From positions 1,178,001 to 1,242,000 of the forward strand of contig NZ_CBDCGN010000002.1 in NCBI RefSeq assembly GCF_965216805.1: DNA of 64,000 nucleotides. The letters are read 5' to 3'. This DNA is from Panacagrimonas sp965216805. GTDB lineage: Bacteria > Pseudomonadota > Gammaproteobacteria > Nevskiales > Nevskiaceae. Positions 9,066 through 16,598 of this stretch are shown here, in pieces. The notes beneath the pieces are model-generated. The model was not told where the DNA came from and ran no database searches. It worked only from the letters and a program-made list of their open reading frames with translations. Each line of letters begins with the position of its first letter. Position 1 is the first letter of the stretch. Position numbers and translations under genes: made by a program.

Positions 9066-10028
9066 CTATGCGATCGAAGGGTCGGATTCCGCCGCCCTTG
9101 GCTTCGTCGGCCGTGCTTTGGCCGACAGGCTGCCGCGCATGTCGCGAGCGGTCTTGAGAAACGCCTGCAGCAGCGCCGATTCGTCGTCCTTGCGATGGAT
9201 CATGCACAGGTCGAAGGTGGCCCGGTCCTCGCTGCGCAGCGGCACGTAGACCACGCCGGGCAGACGCAGATTGCAGGCCGAGTCCGTCACCAGGCTGATA
9301 CCGAAGCCGCTGGAGACCAGAGCCACCGCCGTGACGACGTCGTCGACTTCGTGGATGACGTGCGGCGACACGCCCTTGCGGTGGAACAGGCGCAGCATCT
9401 GCTCGATGAAACTGGGGCGCGGCGTACGCGGGTACAGAATCAGTTCCTGAGTACCGATCTGAGCCAGGCCCAGCTGCGGATGCTGCGCCAGCGGATGCGC
9501 GTGATGCAGAGCGACGTTGAGGCGCTCGGTCTGGATCACCTCCCAGCTCAGGTCCGGTTCGTGGTCGAAGAAGCGGTTGAAGCCTACGGTCAGCCGGCGT
9601 TCGCGCAGGGCGCGGATCTGTCCCGTACGATCCAGGTTGTGCAGCACCACCTCCACTCGCGGAAAGCGATCGCGGAAAGCCTGGATGATGCGGGGAATCG
9701 TGTCGAACACCGCCGAGCCGAATACCCCGACGTCGAGCCGACCCAGCTGCCCGTGACCGGCCAGTCGCGCGCGATTGGCGGCCTGCTCGATCAGCAGCAG
9801 GATATTGCGAGCCTCCTCGAAGAACAGCAGGCCGGCGCTCGTCGGTTCCACGCCGCGGGGTCGGCGCACCAGCAGCGGAACGCCCAGGACTTCTTCCAGT
9901 TGCTGAATCTGACGCGTCAGCGGCGGCTGCGACACGTGCAGACGCAGCGCAGCGGCGCGGAAACTGCCCTGCTCGACCACCGCCACGAAGTAGCGCAGGT
10001 GTCGCAGTTCGACCGCAGAAAGGTTCAT
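9066..10028 (-). CDS. LysR-type transcriptional regulator, CatR/BenM-like
   Basis: A 320-aa LysR protein. The N-terminal winged HTH is clear (LRHLRYFVAVVEQGSF, then LHVSQPPLTRQIQQLE), followed by a periplasmic-binding-protein-like effector domain (LDVGVFGS onwards). The sequence style is that of the CatR/BenM/CatM branch that responds to aromatic catabolites. It is divergent from the ferredoxin-to-dmpB operon, and an ATAC-N7-GTAT dyad lies in the gap 14 bases before its own start. This suggests it activates the meta-cleavage operon and represses itself. Confidence 0.92.
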   Translation of the reverse strand: MNLSAVELRHLRYFVAVVEQGSFRAAALRLHVSQPPLTRQIQQLEEVLGVPLLVRRPRGVEPTSAGLLFFEEARNILLLIEQAANRARLAGHGQLGRLDVGVFGSAVFDTIPRIIQAFRDRFPRVEVVLHNLDRTGQIRALRERRLTVGFNRFFDHEPDLSWEVIQTERLNVALHHAHPLAQHPQLGLAQIGTQELILYPRTPRPSFIEQMLRLFHRKGVSPHVIHEVDDVVTAVALVSSGFGISLVTDSACNLRLPGVVYVPLRSEDRATFDLCMIHRKDDESALLQAFLKTARDMRGSLSAKARPTKPRAAESDPSIA

Positions 10029-10041
10029 GGTTTGAGGCTAA

Positions 10042-10060
10042 CGATACCGGCGCGGTATCG
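10042..10060. promoter_or_regulatory. LysR operator, ATAC-N7-GTAT dyad
   Basis: A perfect 7-5-7 inverted repeat CGATACC-GGCGC-GGTATCG contains T-N11-A and the exact ATAC-N7-GTAT core known for BenM/CatM sites. A further GTAT half-site occurs 22 bases on (10077-10080), about two helical turns away, as in the two-site activation layout of this regulator family. It sits between lysR and the ferredoxin gene. Confidence 0.75.
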
Positions 10061-10181
10061 CAAAGGGATGGTAAAGGTATTGGACCCTGGCTGCGCGACG
10101 CCCTACCTTAGGCTCAGAAAATTGCCATTGCGCGTGCCCTGGTTCCGACCGGGGCCGCGACCGCAGCAGAGGAGCCGTTGC

Positions 10182-10547
10182 ATGCCGTTTCAGGTCACCG
10201 TTGCCGGGACCGGACTGAGGTTTGCGTGCCGTGACGATCAGCCGGTGCTGTCCTCGGTCAGTGATGGGGGCAGCCGCTGTGTGCCGGCAGGCTGCCGCGG
10301 CGGCGGTTGCGGTATCTGCCGGGTGGAGGTGCTCGAAGGCGACTTCGAATGCGGCCGCATGAGCGACGCGCAGATCTCCGCCGAGGATCAGGCGCAGGGC
10401 GTGGTGCTGGCCTGCCAACTTTATCCTCGAAGCGACCTGCGCGTCCGCGCGCTGGGCCGCAAGGACTGCGGCAAGTCCGACCCTACGGCCGAGCTGATCC
10501 GCCGCCTGCTGCGCGGACAGCCAGATCTGATGGAGCACATGGCGTGA
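10182..10547 (+). CDS. Plant-type [2Fe-2S] ferredoxin, XylT/DmpQ-like
   Basis: A 121-aa ferredoxin. Cluster ligands are Cys38, Cys43 and Cys46 (C-x4-C-x2-C) plus Cys78 in VVLACQLYP. Ferredoxins of this kind, encoded at the start of meta-cleavage operons, re-reduce the oxidised iron of catechol 2,3-dioxygenase, so dmpB about 7.5 kb downstream is its likely partner. A C-terminal tail of about 30 residues (SDPTAELIRRLLRGQPDLMEHM) follows the fold. It is the first gene of the operon and overlaps the next gene by four bases (GTGA). The start follows GAGGAGCCGTTGC. Confidence 0.9.
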   Translation: MPFQVTVAGTGLRFACRDDQPVLSSVSDGGSRCVPAGCRGGGCGICRVEVLEGDFECGRMSDAQISAEDQAQGVVLACQLYPRSDLRVRALGRKDCGKSDPTAELIRRLLRGQPDLMEHMA

Positions 10548-10975
10548 ACGACCAGACTGTTGCAGTTTCTCAATCGGTGATCCACCACGACGCTGCACTG
10601 CGCGTGGTGCAGGCGGCGCTGGCCAAGGCGGAGTCGCTTGGCATTTCGGTTTGCGTGGCGGTCGTCGACAGCAGTGGACGGCTAGCGGGCTTCGCGCGCA
10701 TGCCCAAGGCCTTCCTGATTTCCAGCGACCTTGCCATCAAGAAAGCACATGCAGCGGCTGCCGTGGGCATTGCGCCGGAGGTGGTCGAAGAGGTGCTCGG
10801 TCAGGAAGCGCCACGCGTGCGTGAAGGCCTGCTGCTGACCGGGTTCACCTTGATCCGCGGCGGACTGCCTTTGCGTGCGGGCGAAGATCTGATCGGGGCG
10901 GTCGGGGTGTCCGGTGGGCCCGAATCGCTGGACGTGGAATGTGCGCAGGCTGGCGTCGCGGCGTTGCGAGCCTAA
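10544..10975 (+). CDS. GlcG/HbpS-family (DUF336) protein
   Basis: A 143-aa protein with the family pattern: an ALRVVQAALAKAESLGISVCVAVVDSSG start region, KAHAAAAVGI in the middle and a glycine-rich end LIGAVGVSGGP. Members bind haem or small corrinoid/aromatic ligands and are often found next to ferredoxins or dehydrogenases in catabolic operons; the role in meta-cleavage is not established. It begins with a GTG that overlaps the ferredoxin stop (GTGA), which implies translational coupling and a shared function with the ferredoxin. Confidence 0.85.
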   Translation: MNDQTVAVSQSVIHHDAALRVVQAALAKAESLGISVCVAVVDSSGRLAGFARMPKAFLISSDLAIKKAHAAAAVGIAPEVVEEVLGQEAPRVREGLLLTGFTLIRGGLPLRAGEDLIGAVGVSGGPESLDVECAQAGVAALRA

Positions 10976-10990
10976 ACAAGGGAATTTTCC

Positions 10991-12451
10991 ATGGAGCCGC
11001 AACAGTTCAAGCATTTCATCGGCGGCGAGTTCGTCGGTAGTAGCAAGACCTTCGAGAAGCGCCGGCCGAGCGACAACCTGCTCATGGGCTATATCCATGA
11101 GGGTGGGCAGGCGGAGGTCGATGCGGCGGTCGTCGCGGCTCGCGCCGCAATGAAGGGCCCCTGGGGCAAAATGACCGTCGATCAGCGCGTGGAGCTGCTC
11201 TACAAGGTGGCCGACGAGATCACGCGCCGTTTCCCTGATTTCGTGCAGGCCGAGATGAACGACACGGGTCAGCCGAAGACGATGATGGAGCACGCCTTCA
11301 TTCCGCGCGGCGCCGCCAACTTCAAGATCTTCGCCGACGTGGTCAAGAACGTGCCCACCGAAAGCTTCATGACGCCGACGCCGGACGGCGCGGGCGCGCT
11401 GAACTACGCGATCCGCAAGCCCAAGGGCGTCATCGGCGTGGTCTGTCCCTGGAACGCGCCGCTGCTGCTGATGACGTGGAAGGTCGGTCCGGCGCTGGCC
11501 TGCGGCAATACGGTGGTGGTCAAGCCCTCGGAAGAAACGCCGGGTACGGCGACCCTGCTGGGCGAGGTGATGAACGCGGTCGGCGTGCCCAAGGGCGTCT
11601 ACAACGTGGTGCACGGCTTCGGGCCGAACAGCGCGGGCGCGTTTTTGACCCAACACAAGGACGTGGCCGCGATCACCTTCACCGGCGAGACGCGCACCGG
11701 CGCGGCGATCATGAAGGCCGCGTCCGACGGCATCCGCGACTTGAGCTTCGAACTGGGCGGCAAGAATGCCGGCATCGTGTTCGCGGACTGCGACTTCGAT
11801 GCGGCGATCGAGGGTATCGGTCGCGCTGCGTTCCTGAACTGCGGCCAAGTCTGCCTGGGGACCGAGCGCGTCTACGTGGAGCGGCCGATCTTCGACAGGT
11901 TCGTCGCGGCGATGAAGGCCAAGGCCGAGTCGCTCAAGCCCGGCGATCCTTCGGACAAGACCACCGGCCTCGGCCCGCTGATCTCGGACGAGCATCGCCG
12001 CAAGGTACTGGGCTACTACGACAAGGCCAAAGCCGAGGGTGCGACGATTGTCACCGGCGGCGGCGTGCCGCAGATGCAAGGCGAGCTGGCGAACGGCTTC
12101 TGGGTGCAGCCGACGATCTGGACCGGCCTGCCGGAAACCGCGAGCGTGGTGCGCGAGGAAATCTTCGGGCCCTGCTGTCATATCGCGCCGTTCGACAGCG
12201 AAGACGAGGTGATCTCTTACGCCAACGCCACCGAGTACGGCCTGTCAACCACGATCTGGACCACCAATCTCGCGCGCGCGCATCGTGTCGCTGCGCAAGT
12301 CGAGGTCGGCATCACCTGGATCAACAGCTGGTTCCTGCGTGATCTGCGCACACCTTTCGGCGGCAGCAAGCAGAGCGGCATCGGCCGCGAGGGCGGAGTA
12401 CATTCGCTGGAGTTCTACACCGAGTTGCGCAACATCTGCGTGAAACTTTGA
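10991..12451 (+). CDS. dmpC: 2-Hydroxymuconic semialdehyde dehydrogenase
   Basis: A 486-aa aldehyde dehydrogenase with Glu254 in FELGGKN and the catalytic Cys288 in CGQVCLGTERVYVE. It also carries the family end FGGSKQSGIGREGG. The N-terminal wording (KHFIGGEFVGSSKTFEKRRPSDN) and the operon position make it XylG/DmpC. It oxidises the ring-cleavage product 2-hydroxymuconate semialdehyde with NAD+ to 2-hydroxymuconate, the enol form of 4-oxalocrotonate. It starts 15 bases after the DUF336 gene. It is followed by a palindromic repeat rather than directly by the next enzyme gene. Confidence 0.9.
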   Translation: MEPQQFKHFIGGEFVGSSKTFEKRRPSDNLLMGYIHEGGQAEVDAAVVAARAAMKGPWGKMTVDQRVELLYKVADEITRRFPDFVQAEMNDTGQPKTMMEHAFIPRGAANFKIFADVVKNVPTESFMTPTPDGAGALNYAIRKPKGVIGVVCPWNAPLLLMTWKVGPALACGNTVVVKPSEETPGTATLLGEVMNAVGVPKGVYNVVHGFGPNSAGAFLTQHKDVAAITFTGETRTGAAIMKAASDGIRDLSFELGGKNAGIVFADCDFDAAIEGIGRAAFLNCGQVCLGTERVYVERPIFDRFVAAMKAKAESLKPGDPSDKTTGLGPLISDEHRRKVLGYYDKAKAEGATIVTGGGVPQMQGELANGFWVQPTIWTGLPETASVVREEIFGPCCHIAPFDSEDEVISYANATEYGLSTTIWTTNLARAHRVAAQVEVGITWINSWFLRDLRTPFGGSKQSGIGREGGVHSLEFYTELRNICVKL

Positions 12452-12463
12452 AATCAAAAACAT

Positions 12464-12568
12464 TCAACGCGAAGGCGCAAAGGACAAAGATGAAGAAAAT
12501 GACGCAAAGTGACTGTTGCAATTCAAATTCGTTGCGTCCTTACTTTTCCCTTTGCGCCAGTGCGTTGA
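12464..12568. repeat. Nested inverted-repeat element (REP/MITE-like) between dmpC and dmpE
   Basis: The outer arms are TCAACGC-3-GGCGCAAAGG (12464-12483) and CCTTTGCGCC-3-GCGTTGA (12549-12568), exact complements apart from the 3-base interruptions. Inner arms GACGCAA (12501-12507) and TTGCGTC (12532-12538) are also perfect. The interior is AT-rich, unlike the surrounding coding DNA. It carries no gene and looks like a mobile non-autonomous intergenic repeat able to form a cruciform or RNA hairpin within the operon. Confidence 0.75.
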
Positions 12569-12581
12569 GGATTTCCGTCTT

Positions 12582-13427
12582 ATGACACCCGACCAAATCA
12601 ACCACTACGGCGACGAGTTGTACAACGCGCTGATCACCCGCACCACGGTGCCGCCGCTGCTCGGCCGCGCCGAGGGCATCACGATCGAGGACGCCTACCG
12701 CATCCAGGAGCGCATGGTCTCGCACCGCCTCAAGGCCGGCGAGAAGATCGTCGGCAAGAAGATCGGTGTTACGTCCAAGGTCGTGCAGGAGATGATCGGC
12801 GTTAAGCAGCCGGATTTCGGCCAGCTCACCTCCGGCATGCACTACGAGGAAGGCGTGGACCTGCCGATAGGCGGATTGATTCAGCCCAAGGCCGAGGCGG
12901 AGGTCGCATTCGTATTGAAGCGCGATCTGAAAGGGCCGGGTATCACCGCGACAGACGTGATCCGCGCCACCGATTACGTCGTGCCCTGCTTCGAGATCGT
13001 GGATTCCCGCATCACGGACTGGAAGATCAAGATCCAGGACACGGTTGCGGACAACGCCTCCTGCGGCGTGTACATGCTCGGCAAGGCCAAGAAGAAACCC
13101 ACTGAGCTGGACCTCAATCTCGCCGGCATGGTGCTGGAGATCAACGGCGAGTTGTTCAGCACCGCGGCCGGCGCGGCGGTGCAGGGCGGCCCGGTGAACG
13201 CGGTTGTGTGGCTGGCCAACACGCTCGGTGCGCTCGGCATTCCCTTTCTCGCCGGTGAGGTCATCCTGTCCGGTTCACAATCGATGCTGATTCCGGCCAA
13301 GGCTGGCGATACGTTCAAGTGTACGGTCGGCGGGCTGGGGTCATGCACCGTGCGCTTCGGTGCCGACCTTGGGCGGCCCGTGGCCGCCGCCGAGACGGCG
13401 GGCGCGGCCCGCTCTACGGGAGCTTGA
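12582..13427 (+). CDS. dmpE: 2-Hydroxypenta-2,4-dienoate (2-keto-4-pentenoate) hydratase
   Basis: A 281-aa FAH-superfamily hydratase. It contains VGKKIGVTSKVVQEMIGV, PKAEAEVAF (metal-binding Glu residues) and the DmpE/XylJ hallmark DSRITDWKIKIQDTVADNAS. It hydrates 2-oxopent-4-enoate to 4-hydroxy-2-oxovalerate. The family normally ends near GGLGSCTVRF, about 260 aa. Here a tail of about 18 residues rich in Ala, Gly and Arg follows, encoded by a degenerate REP palindrome (13371-13417). The start ATG at 12582 lies just past the upstream repeat element. It is followed after 2 bases by dmpH. Confidence 0.9.
   Translation: MTPDQINHYGDELYNALITRTTVPPLLGRAEGITIEDAYRIQERMVSHRLKAGEKIVGKKIGVTSKVVQEMIGVKQPDFGQLTSGMHYEEGVDLPIGGLIQPKAEAEVAFVLKRDLKGPGITATDVIRATDYVVPCFEIVDSRITDWKIKIQDTVADNASCGVYMLGKAKKKPTELDLNLAGMVLEINGELFSTAAGAAVQGGPVNAVVWLANTLGALGIPFLAGEVILSGSQSMLIPAKAGDTFKCTVGGLGSCTVRFGADLGRPVAAAETAGAARSTGA
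13371..13417. repeat. Degenerate REP palindrome forming the 3' end of dmpE
   Basis: Bases 13371-13388 (GGGCGGCCCGTGGCCGCC) are identical to 18 bases of the left arm of the perfect palindrome at 16534-16583. Bases 13397-13417 match 17 of 21 bases of its right arm, including the terminal CTAC. The element lies inside the dmpE reading frame and encodes its atypical C-terminal tail. The downstream GGGAG used by dmpH starts right at its edge. Confidence 0.8.
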
Positions 13428-13429
13428 AC

Positions 13430-14215
13430 ATGAGCCTCGACGCCAAGACCATCAGCGTGCTCGCCGACCGCGTGCAGCACGCGCAGGACAATGTCCACAC
13501 CATCACCAAGCTGACCGACGAGCATCCCTCGATGAGCATCGAGGACGGCTATGCGGTGCAGGAAGAACTGCTGCGGCGCTGGACCGCGCGCGGCGATCGC
13601 CTGGTCGGTCGCAAGGCGGGCCTGACCTCCAAGGCCAAGATGATTCAGATGGGCGTGGACGTACCGAGCTTCGGGATGTTGCTGGCCTCCTACGCGCGAC
13701 CAGAAAATGGCGCCATCGAGATGGATCAGCTTTTGCACCCGAAGATCGAAGCCGAGATCGCGTTCGTGACGAAGGACGAGCTGCAGGGCGACGTCACGAT
13801 CGAGCAGGTGATGGCCGCAACCGACTATGTGATTCCGGCGGTGGAAGTCATCGATTCGCGCTACGAGAACTTCAAGTTCGATCTGCCCAGCGTCATCGCC
13901 GACAACAGCAGTTCCGCACGCTACGTCACCGGCGGTCGGCCGCGCAATCCGCGTGAGGTAGACCTGCGCACGATCGGCGTGGCGATCGAGAAGAACGGCG
14001 AGATCCAGGCGCTCGGTGCGAGTGCCGCGGTGCTGAACCATCCGGCCAAGGCCATCGCGATGCTGGTCAAGCATCTCGCGGATCGCGGCCAGAGTCTGCC
14101 AGCGGGCGCATTCGTAATGACTGGCGGCATCACCGAGGCGATCCCGGTGTCTCGCGGCGATAACGTCGTGGCACGCTTCCAGGATATGGGCAGCGTGTCG
14201 TTCCGGTTCGCGTGA
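13430..14215 (+). CDS. dmpH: 4-Oxalocrotonate decarboxylase (2-oxo-3-hexenedioate decarboxylase)
   Basis: A 261-aa FAH-superfamily enzyme homologous to dmpE. It carries HPKIEAEIAFV and the decarboxylase-type sequence DSRYENFKFDLPSVIADNSSSARY that separates DmpH/XylI from DmpE/XylJ. It decarboxylates 4-oxalocrotonate to 2-oxopent-4-enoate and in characterised pathways works in a complex with the hydratase, whose gene lies 2 bases upstream. The ATG at 13430 is preceded by GGGAGCTTGAAC; more upstream starts lie inside dmpE. Confidence 0.9.
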   Translation: MSLDAKTISVLADRVQHAQDNVHTITKLTDEHPSMSIEDGYAVQEELLRRWTARGDRLVGRKAGLTSKAKMIQMGVDVPSFGMLLASYARPENGAIEMDQLLHPKIEAEIAFVTKDELQGDVTIEQVMAATDYVIPAVEVIDSRYENFKFDLPSVIADNSSSARYVTGGRPRNPREVDLRTIGVAIEKNGEIQALGASAAVLNHPAKAIAMLVKHLADRGQSLPAGAFVMTGGITEAIPVSRGDNVVARFQDMGSVSFRFA

Positions 14216-14248
14216 TCGCACACAGGTCCTCAATGGCGAGGGGGCGGC

Positions 14249-15325
14249 ATGAAAGCTCTGCACAACATCTGGTACGTCGCAGCAATGTCGACCGAGGTCG
14301 ATGCCAGCGCGCTGTTCCATCGCAAGATTCTCGACACCTCGGTGCTGATCTACCGAAAGCAGGACGGCACGCCGGTAGCAATGCACGACCGCTGCCCACA
14401 CCGTTTCGCGCCACTGCATCTGGGCAAGCGCGTCGGCGACGAGGTGTCCTGCCTGTACCACGCCCTTCGATTCGACTGCTCGGGCCGCTGTACGCACAAC
14501 CCGCACGGCGCTGGCGCCACGCCGCCGAACGCCCGGGTACGGGTGTTTCCGTTACTCGAACGGCACGGTTTCATCTGGATCTGGATGGGCGAGGCCCCGG
14601 CCGATCCCACGAAGCTGCCGGACTTCGGCCCGCTCGATGACGGCCATCCGAACGCGTTTGCCGCGACCTACATGCACATGAAGGCGAACTACGAGTTGAT
14701 CGTCGACAATGTGATGGACCTGAGTCACATCGATCACGTGCACGGCGAGATCATTACCACGCGCGGTCAGTTGTCGCCGCTGACCCCCAGGCTGACCGAG
14801 ACGCCCACCACGATCACCTCGCGTTCGGAATGGACGCAGCAGCCGCCGTTGATGATCTTCTCGCCGTTCATGGCCGACCCGCAGGCATCGGCGCGGCATT
14901 ACTTCGAGATCACCTGGACGGCGCCAGCCAACATCCAGCTATCGGTCGGCGCAGTGCAGGACGACAGCAAGAATCTCGACCTGGTCGACTGCATCGGCCA
15001 GTACGACCTGCATACCTGCACGCCGGAAACTGCCGACACCACGCATTACTTTTTCGCGACGCGACGCAACCACCTGGTCGACGATGGCGAGTTCAACAAG
15101 GCCAAGATCCAGGCCATGCACACCGCCTTCGAGACCGAAGACGGCCCGGTCATCGAAGCGGTACACGCCGAGATGGGCACCGACGACTTCTTCGGCCTGC
15201 ATCCGGTATTGATCTGCAACGACGCAGGCCCGATCAAGGTCCGGCGGCTGCTGCGCAAGATGATCGACGCAGAAGCGCAAACACCAGCCGCTAACCTTCG
15301 GGTCCGCGCCGTCGGGAGCCACTGA
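14249..15325 (+). CDS. Second Rieske [2Fe-2S] aromatic oxygenase, VanA-like
   Basis: A 358-aa oxygenase. The Rieske motif is CPHRFAPLHLG...CLYHALRF (C-x-H, C-x2-H), and the mononuclear iron motif is DLSHIDHVH. The family includes vanillate and toluenesulfonate/toluate-type monooxygenases that remove methyl groups or hydroxylate. It sits between dmpH and dmpI, 33 bases after the first and 20 before the second, so it is co-transcribed with catechol degradation and may produce catechol, for example from a methoxyphenol (inference). No reductase accompanies it; the one at 2344-3315 or the operon ferredoxin could serve. It is clearly different in sequence from the first Rieske protein. Confidence 0.87.
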   Translation: MKALHNIWYVAAMSTEVDASALFHRKILDTSVLIYRKQDGTPVAMHDRCPHRFAPLHLGKRVGDEVSCLYHALRFDCSGRCTHNPHGAGATPPNARVRVFPLLERHGFIWIWMGEAPADPTKLPDFGPLDDGHPNAFAATYMHMKANYELIVDNVMDLSHIDHVHGEIITTRGQLSPLTPRLTETPTTITSRSEWTQQPPLMIFSPFMADPQASARHYFEITWTAPANIQLSVGAVQDDSKNLDLVDCIGQYDLHTCTPETADTTHYFFATRRNHLVDDGEFNKAKIQAMHTAFETEDGPVIEAVHAEMGTDDFFGLHPVLICNDAGPIKVRRLLRKMIDAEAQTPAANLRVRAVGSH

Positions 15326-15345
15326 CTCTGCCTCGGGAGGGGTCC

Positions 15346-15606
15346 ATGCCCATCATCCAGTTCAACATGCTCGAAGGTCGTAGCGTCGAGATGAAGCGCG
15401 AACTCGCGCAGAAAGTCACCGACACCGTGGTTGAGGTGCTCGGCGTCAAGCGTGAGACCGTGCGCATCCTCATCCACGAGATGGCGATGCATGATTTCTC
15501 GGTCGGTGGCGTCACCGCCGCCGACCGCCTGGCCGCGAACGGCGTCGCGGCGGGTGCGATTCCCAAGGATTACAGTGCCGCCGTGCTGTCGAATGGAGTG
15601 AAGTGA
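15346..15606 (+). CDS. dmpI: 4-Oxalocrotonate tautomerase
   Basis: An 86-aa small tautomerase. After Met removal the catalytic Pro1 is exposed (MPIIQFNMLEGRS), and the helix KRELAQKVTDTVVEVLG and strand VRILIHEM fit the family. It ketonises 2-hydroxymuconate to 4-oxalocrotonate for DmpH. Canonical 4-OT is about 62 aa. Here a C-terminal extension of about 24 residues (VTAADRLAANGVAAGAIPKD...) is present, as in some longer relatives. The stop overlaps the first base of the dmpF start. Confidence 0.9.
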   Translation: MPIIQFNMLEGRSVEMKRELAQKVTDTVVEVLGVKRETVRILIHEMAMHDFSVGGVTAADRLAANGVAAGAIPKDYSAAVLSNGVK

Positions 15607-16526
15607 TGGGCAACAAGATCAAGTGCGCGATCATCGGTCCGGGCAACATCGGCACCGACCTGATCTACAAGCTGAAGCGCAGCCCGGTGCTGGAACCCGC
15701 GTGGATGGTGGGCATCGACCCGAAATCCGACGGTCTGGTTCGTGCTCGCGAGATGGGTGTGAAGACCACCGACCAGGGTGTGGACGGGCTGTTGCCACAT
15801 GTCGAGAAGGACGGTATCCAGATCGCATTCGATGCGACCAGCGCCTACGTCCACAAGTCCAACTCCGAGAAGCTCAACGCGCTCGGCGTGCTGATGGTGG
15901 ACCTCACGCCCGCGGCCATCGGCGGTCTGTGCATACCTCCGGTGAACCTCAAGCAGCACGCCGAGGCGCAGGCCATGAACGTGAACATGATCTCCTGCGC
16001 GGGTCAGGCGACAATCCCGATTGTCTACGGTGTGTCGCGCATCCAGGGTGTGAAGTACGCCGAGATCATCGCGAGCACCGCGAGCAAGTCCATCGGCCCG
16101 GGTACGCGCGCGAATCTGGACGAGTTCACCTACACGACTTCGGGTGCGATCGAGAAGATCGGTGGCGCATCGAGGGGCAAGGCGCTGATCGTGGTCAATC
16201 CGGCCGAGCCGCCGATGATCATGCGCAACACGATCTATTGCCTGACTGAGGACGCACCGGACGAGGCGCGCATCCGCGAGTCCATCCTCAACATGATCTC
16301 GGAAGTTCAGAAGTACGTGCCGGGTTATCGCCTCGTGAACGGACCGGTGTTCGAGGGCAACAAGGTCGGCGTGTGGATGGAGGTGGAAGGTCTGGGCGAC
16401 TACCTGCCGAAGTATGCCGGTAACCTCGACATCATGACTGCGGCCGCTTGTCGCACGGCCGAGATGTTCGCCACGGAAATCATTGCCGGCCGCTACACGC
16501 TTCGCCCGGTCAAGCAGGCTGCATAA
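15606..16526 (+). CDS. dmpF: Acetaldehyde dehydrogenase (acylating)
   Basis: A 306-aa enzyme of the DmpF/XylQ/MhpF family. An N-terminal Rossmann motif IIGPGNIGTDL is followed by the catalytic cysteine region NMISCAGQATIPIVY. It converts acetaldehyde, NAD+ and CoA to acetyl-CoA and forms a channelling complex with the aldolase DmpG encoded next. The ATG at 15606 overlaps the dmpI stop by one base (TGATG), a sign of translational coupling; a GTG three bases upstream is less likely. A perfect palindrome separates it from dmpG. Confidence 0.93.
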   Translation: MGNKIKCAIIGPGNIGTDLIYKLKRSPVLEPAWMVGIDPKSDGLVRAREMGVKTTDQGVDGLLPHVEKDGIQIAFDATSAYVHKSNSEKLNALGVLMVDLTPAAIGGLCIPPVNLKQHAEAQAMNVNMISCAGQATIPIVYGVSRIQGVKYAEIIASTASKSIGPGTRANLDEFTYTTSGAIEKIGGASRGKALIVVNPAEPPMIMRNTIYCLTEDAPDEARIRESILNMISEVQKYVPGYRLVNGPVFEGNKVGVWMEVEGLGDYLPKYAGNLDIMTAAACRTAEMFATEIIAGRYTLRPVKQAA

Positions 16527-16533
16527 ATTGGAT

Positions 16534-16583
16534 GTAGGGCGGCCCGTGGCCGCCATGGTGCCGGCGGCCACGGGCCGCCCTAC
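16534..16583. repeat. Perfect REP palindrome between dmpF and dmpG
   Basis: Two perfectly complementary 21-base arms (16534-16554 and 16563-16583), each containing GGGCGGCCCGTGGCCGCC or its complement, flank an 8-base loop. The element lies 7 bases after the dmpF stop and 15 before the dmpG start. It would form a very stable RNA hairpin and could tune mRNA decay or translation inside the operon. A diverged copy lies at 13371-13417. Confidence 0.9.
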
Positions 16584-16598
16584 AACGAGGAACTGACA

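Noticed and set aside
9195..10181. Long N-terminal extension of the ferredoxin frame across the lysR gene
   Set aside because: The extension is antisense to lysR. The ferredoxin starts at the ATG at 10182 with a good ribosome site and correct family length.
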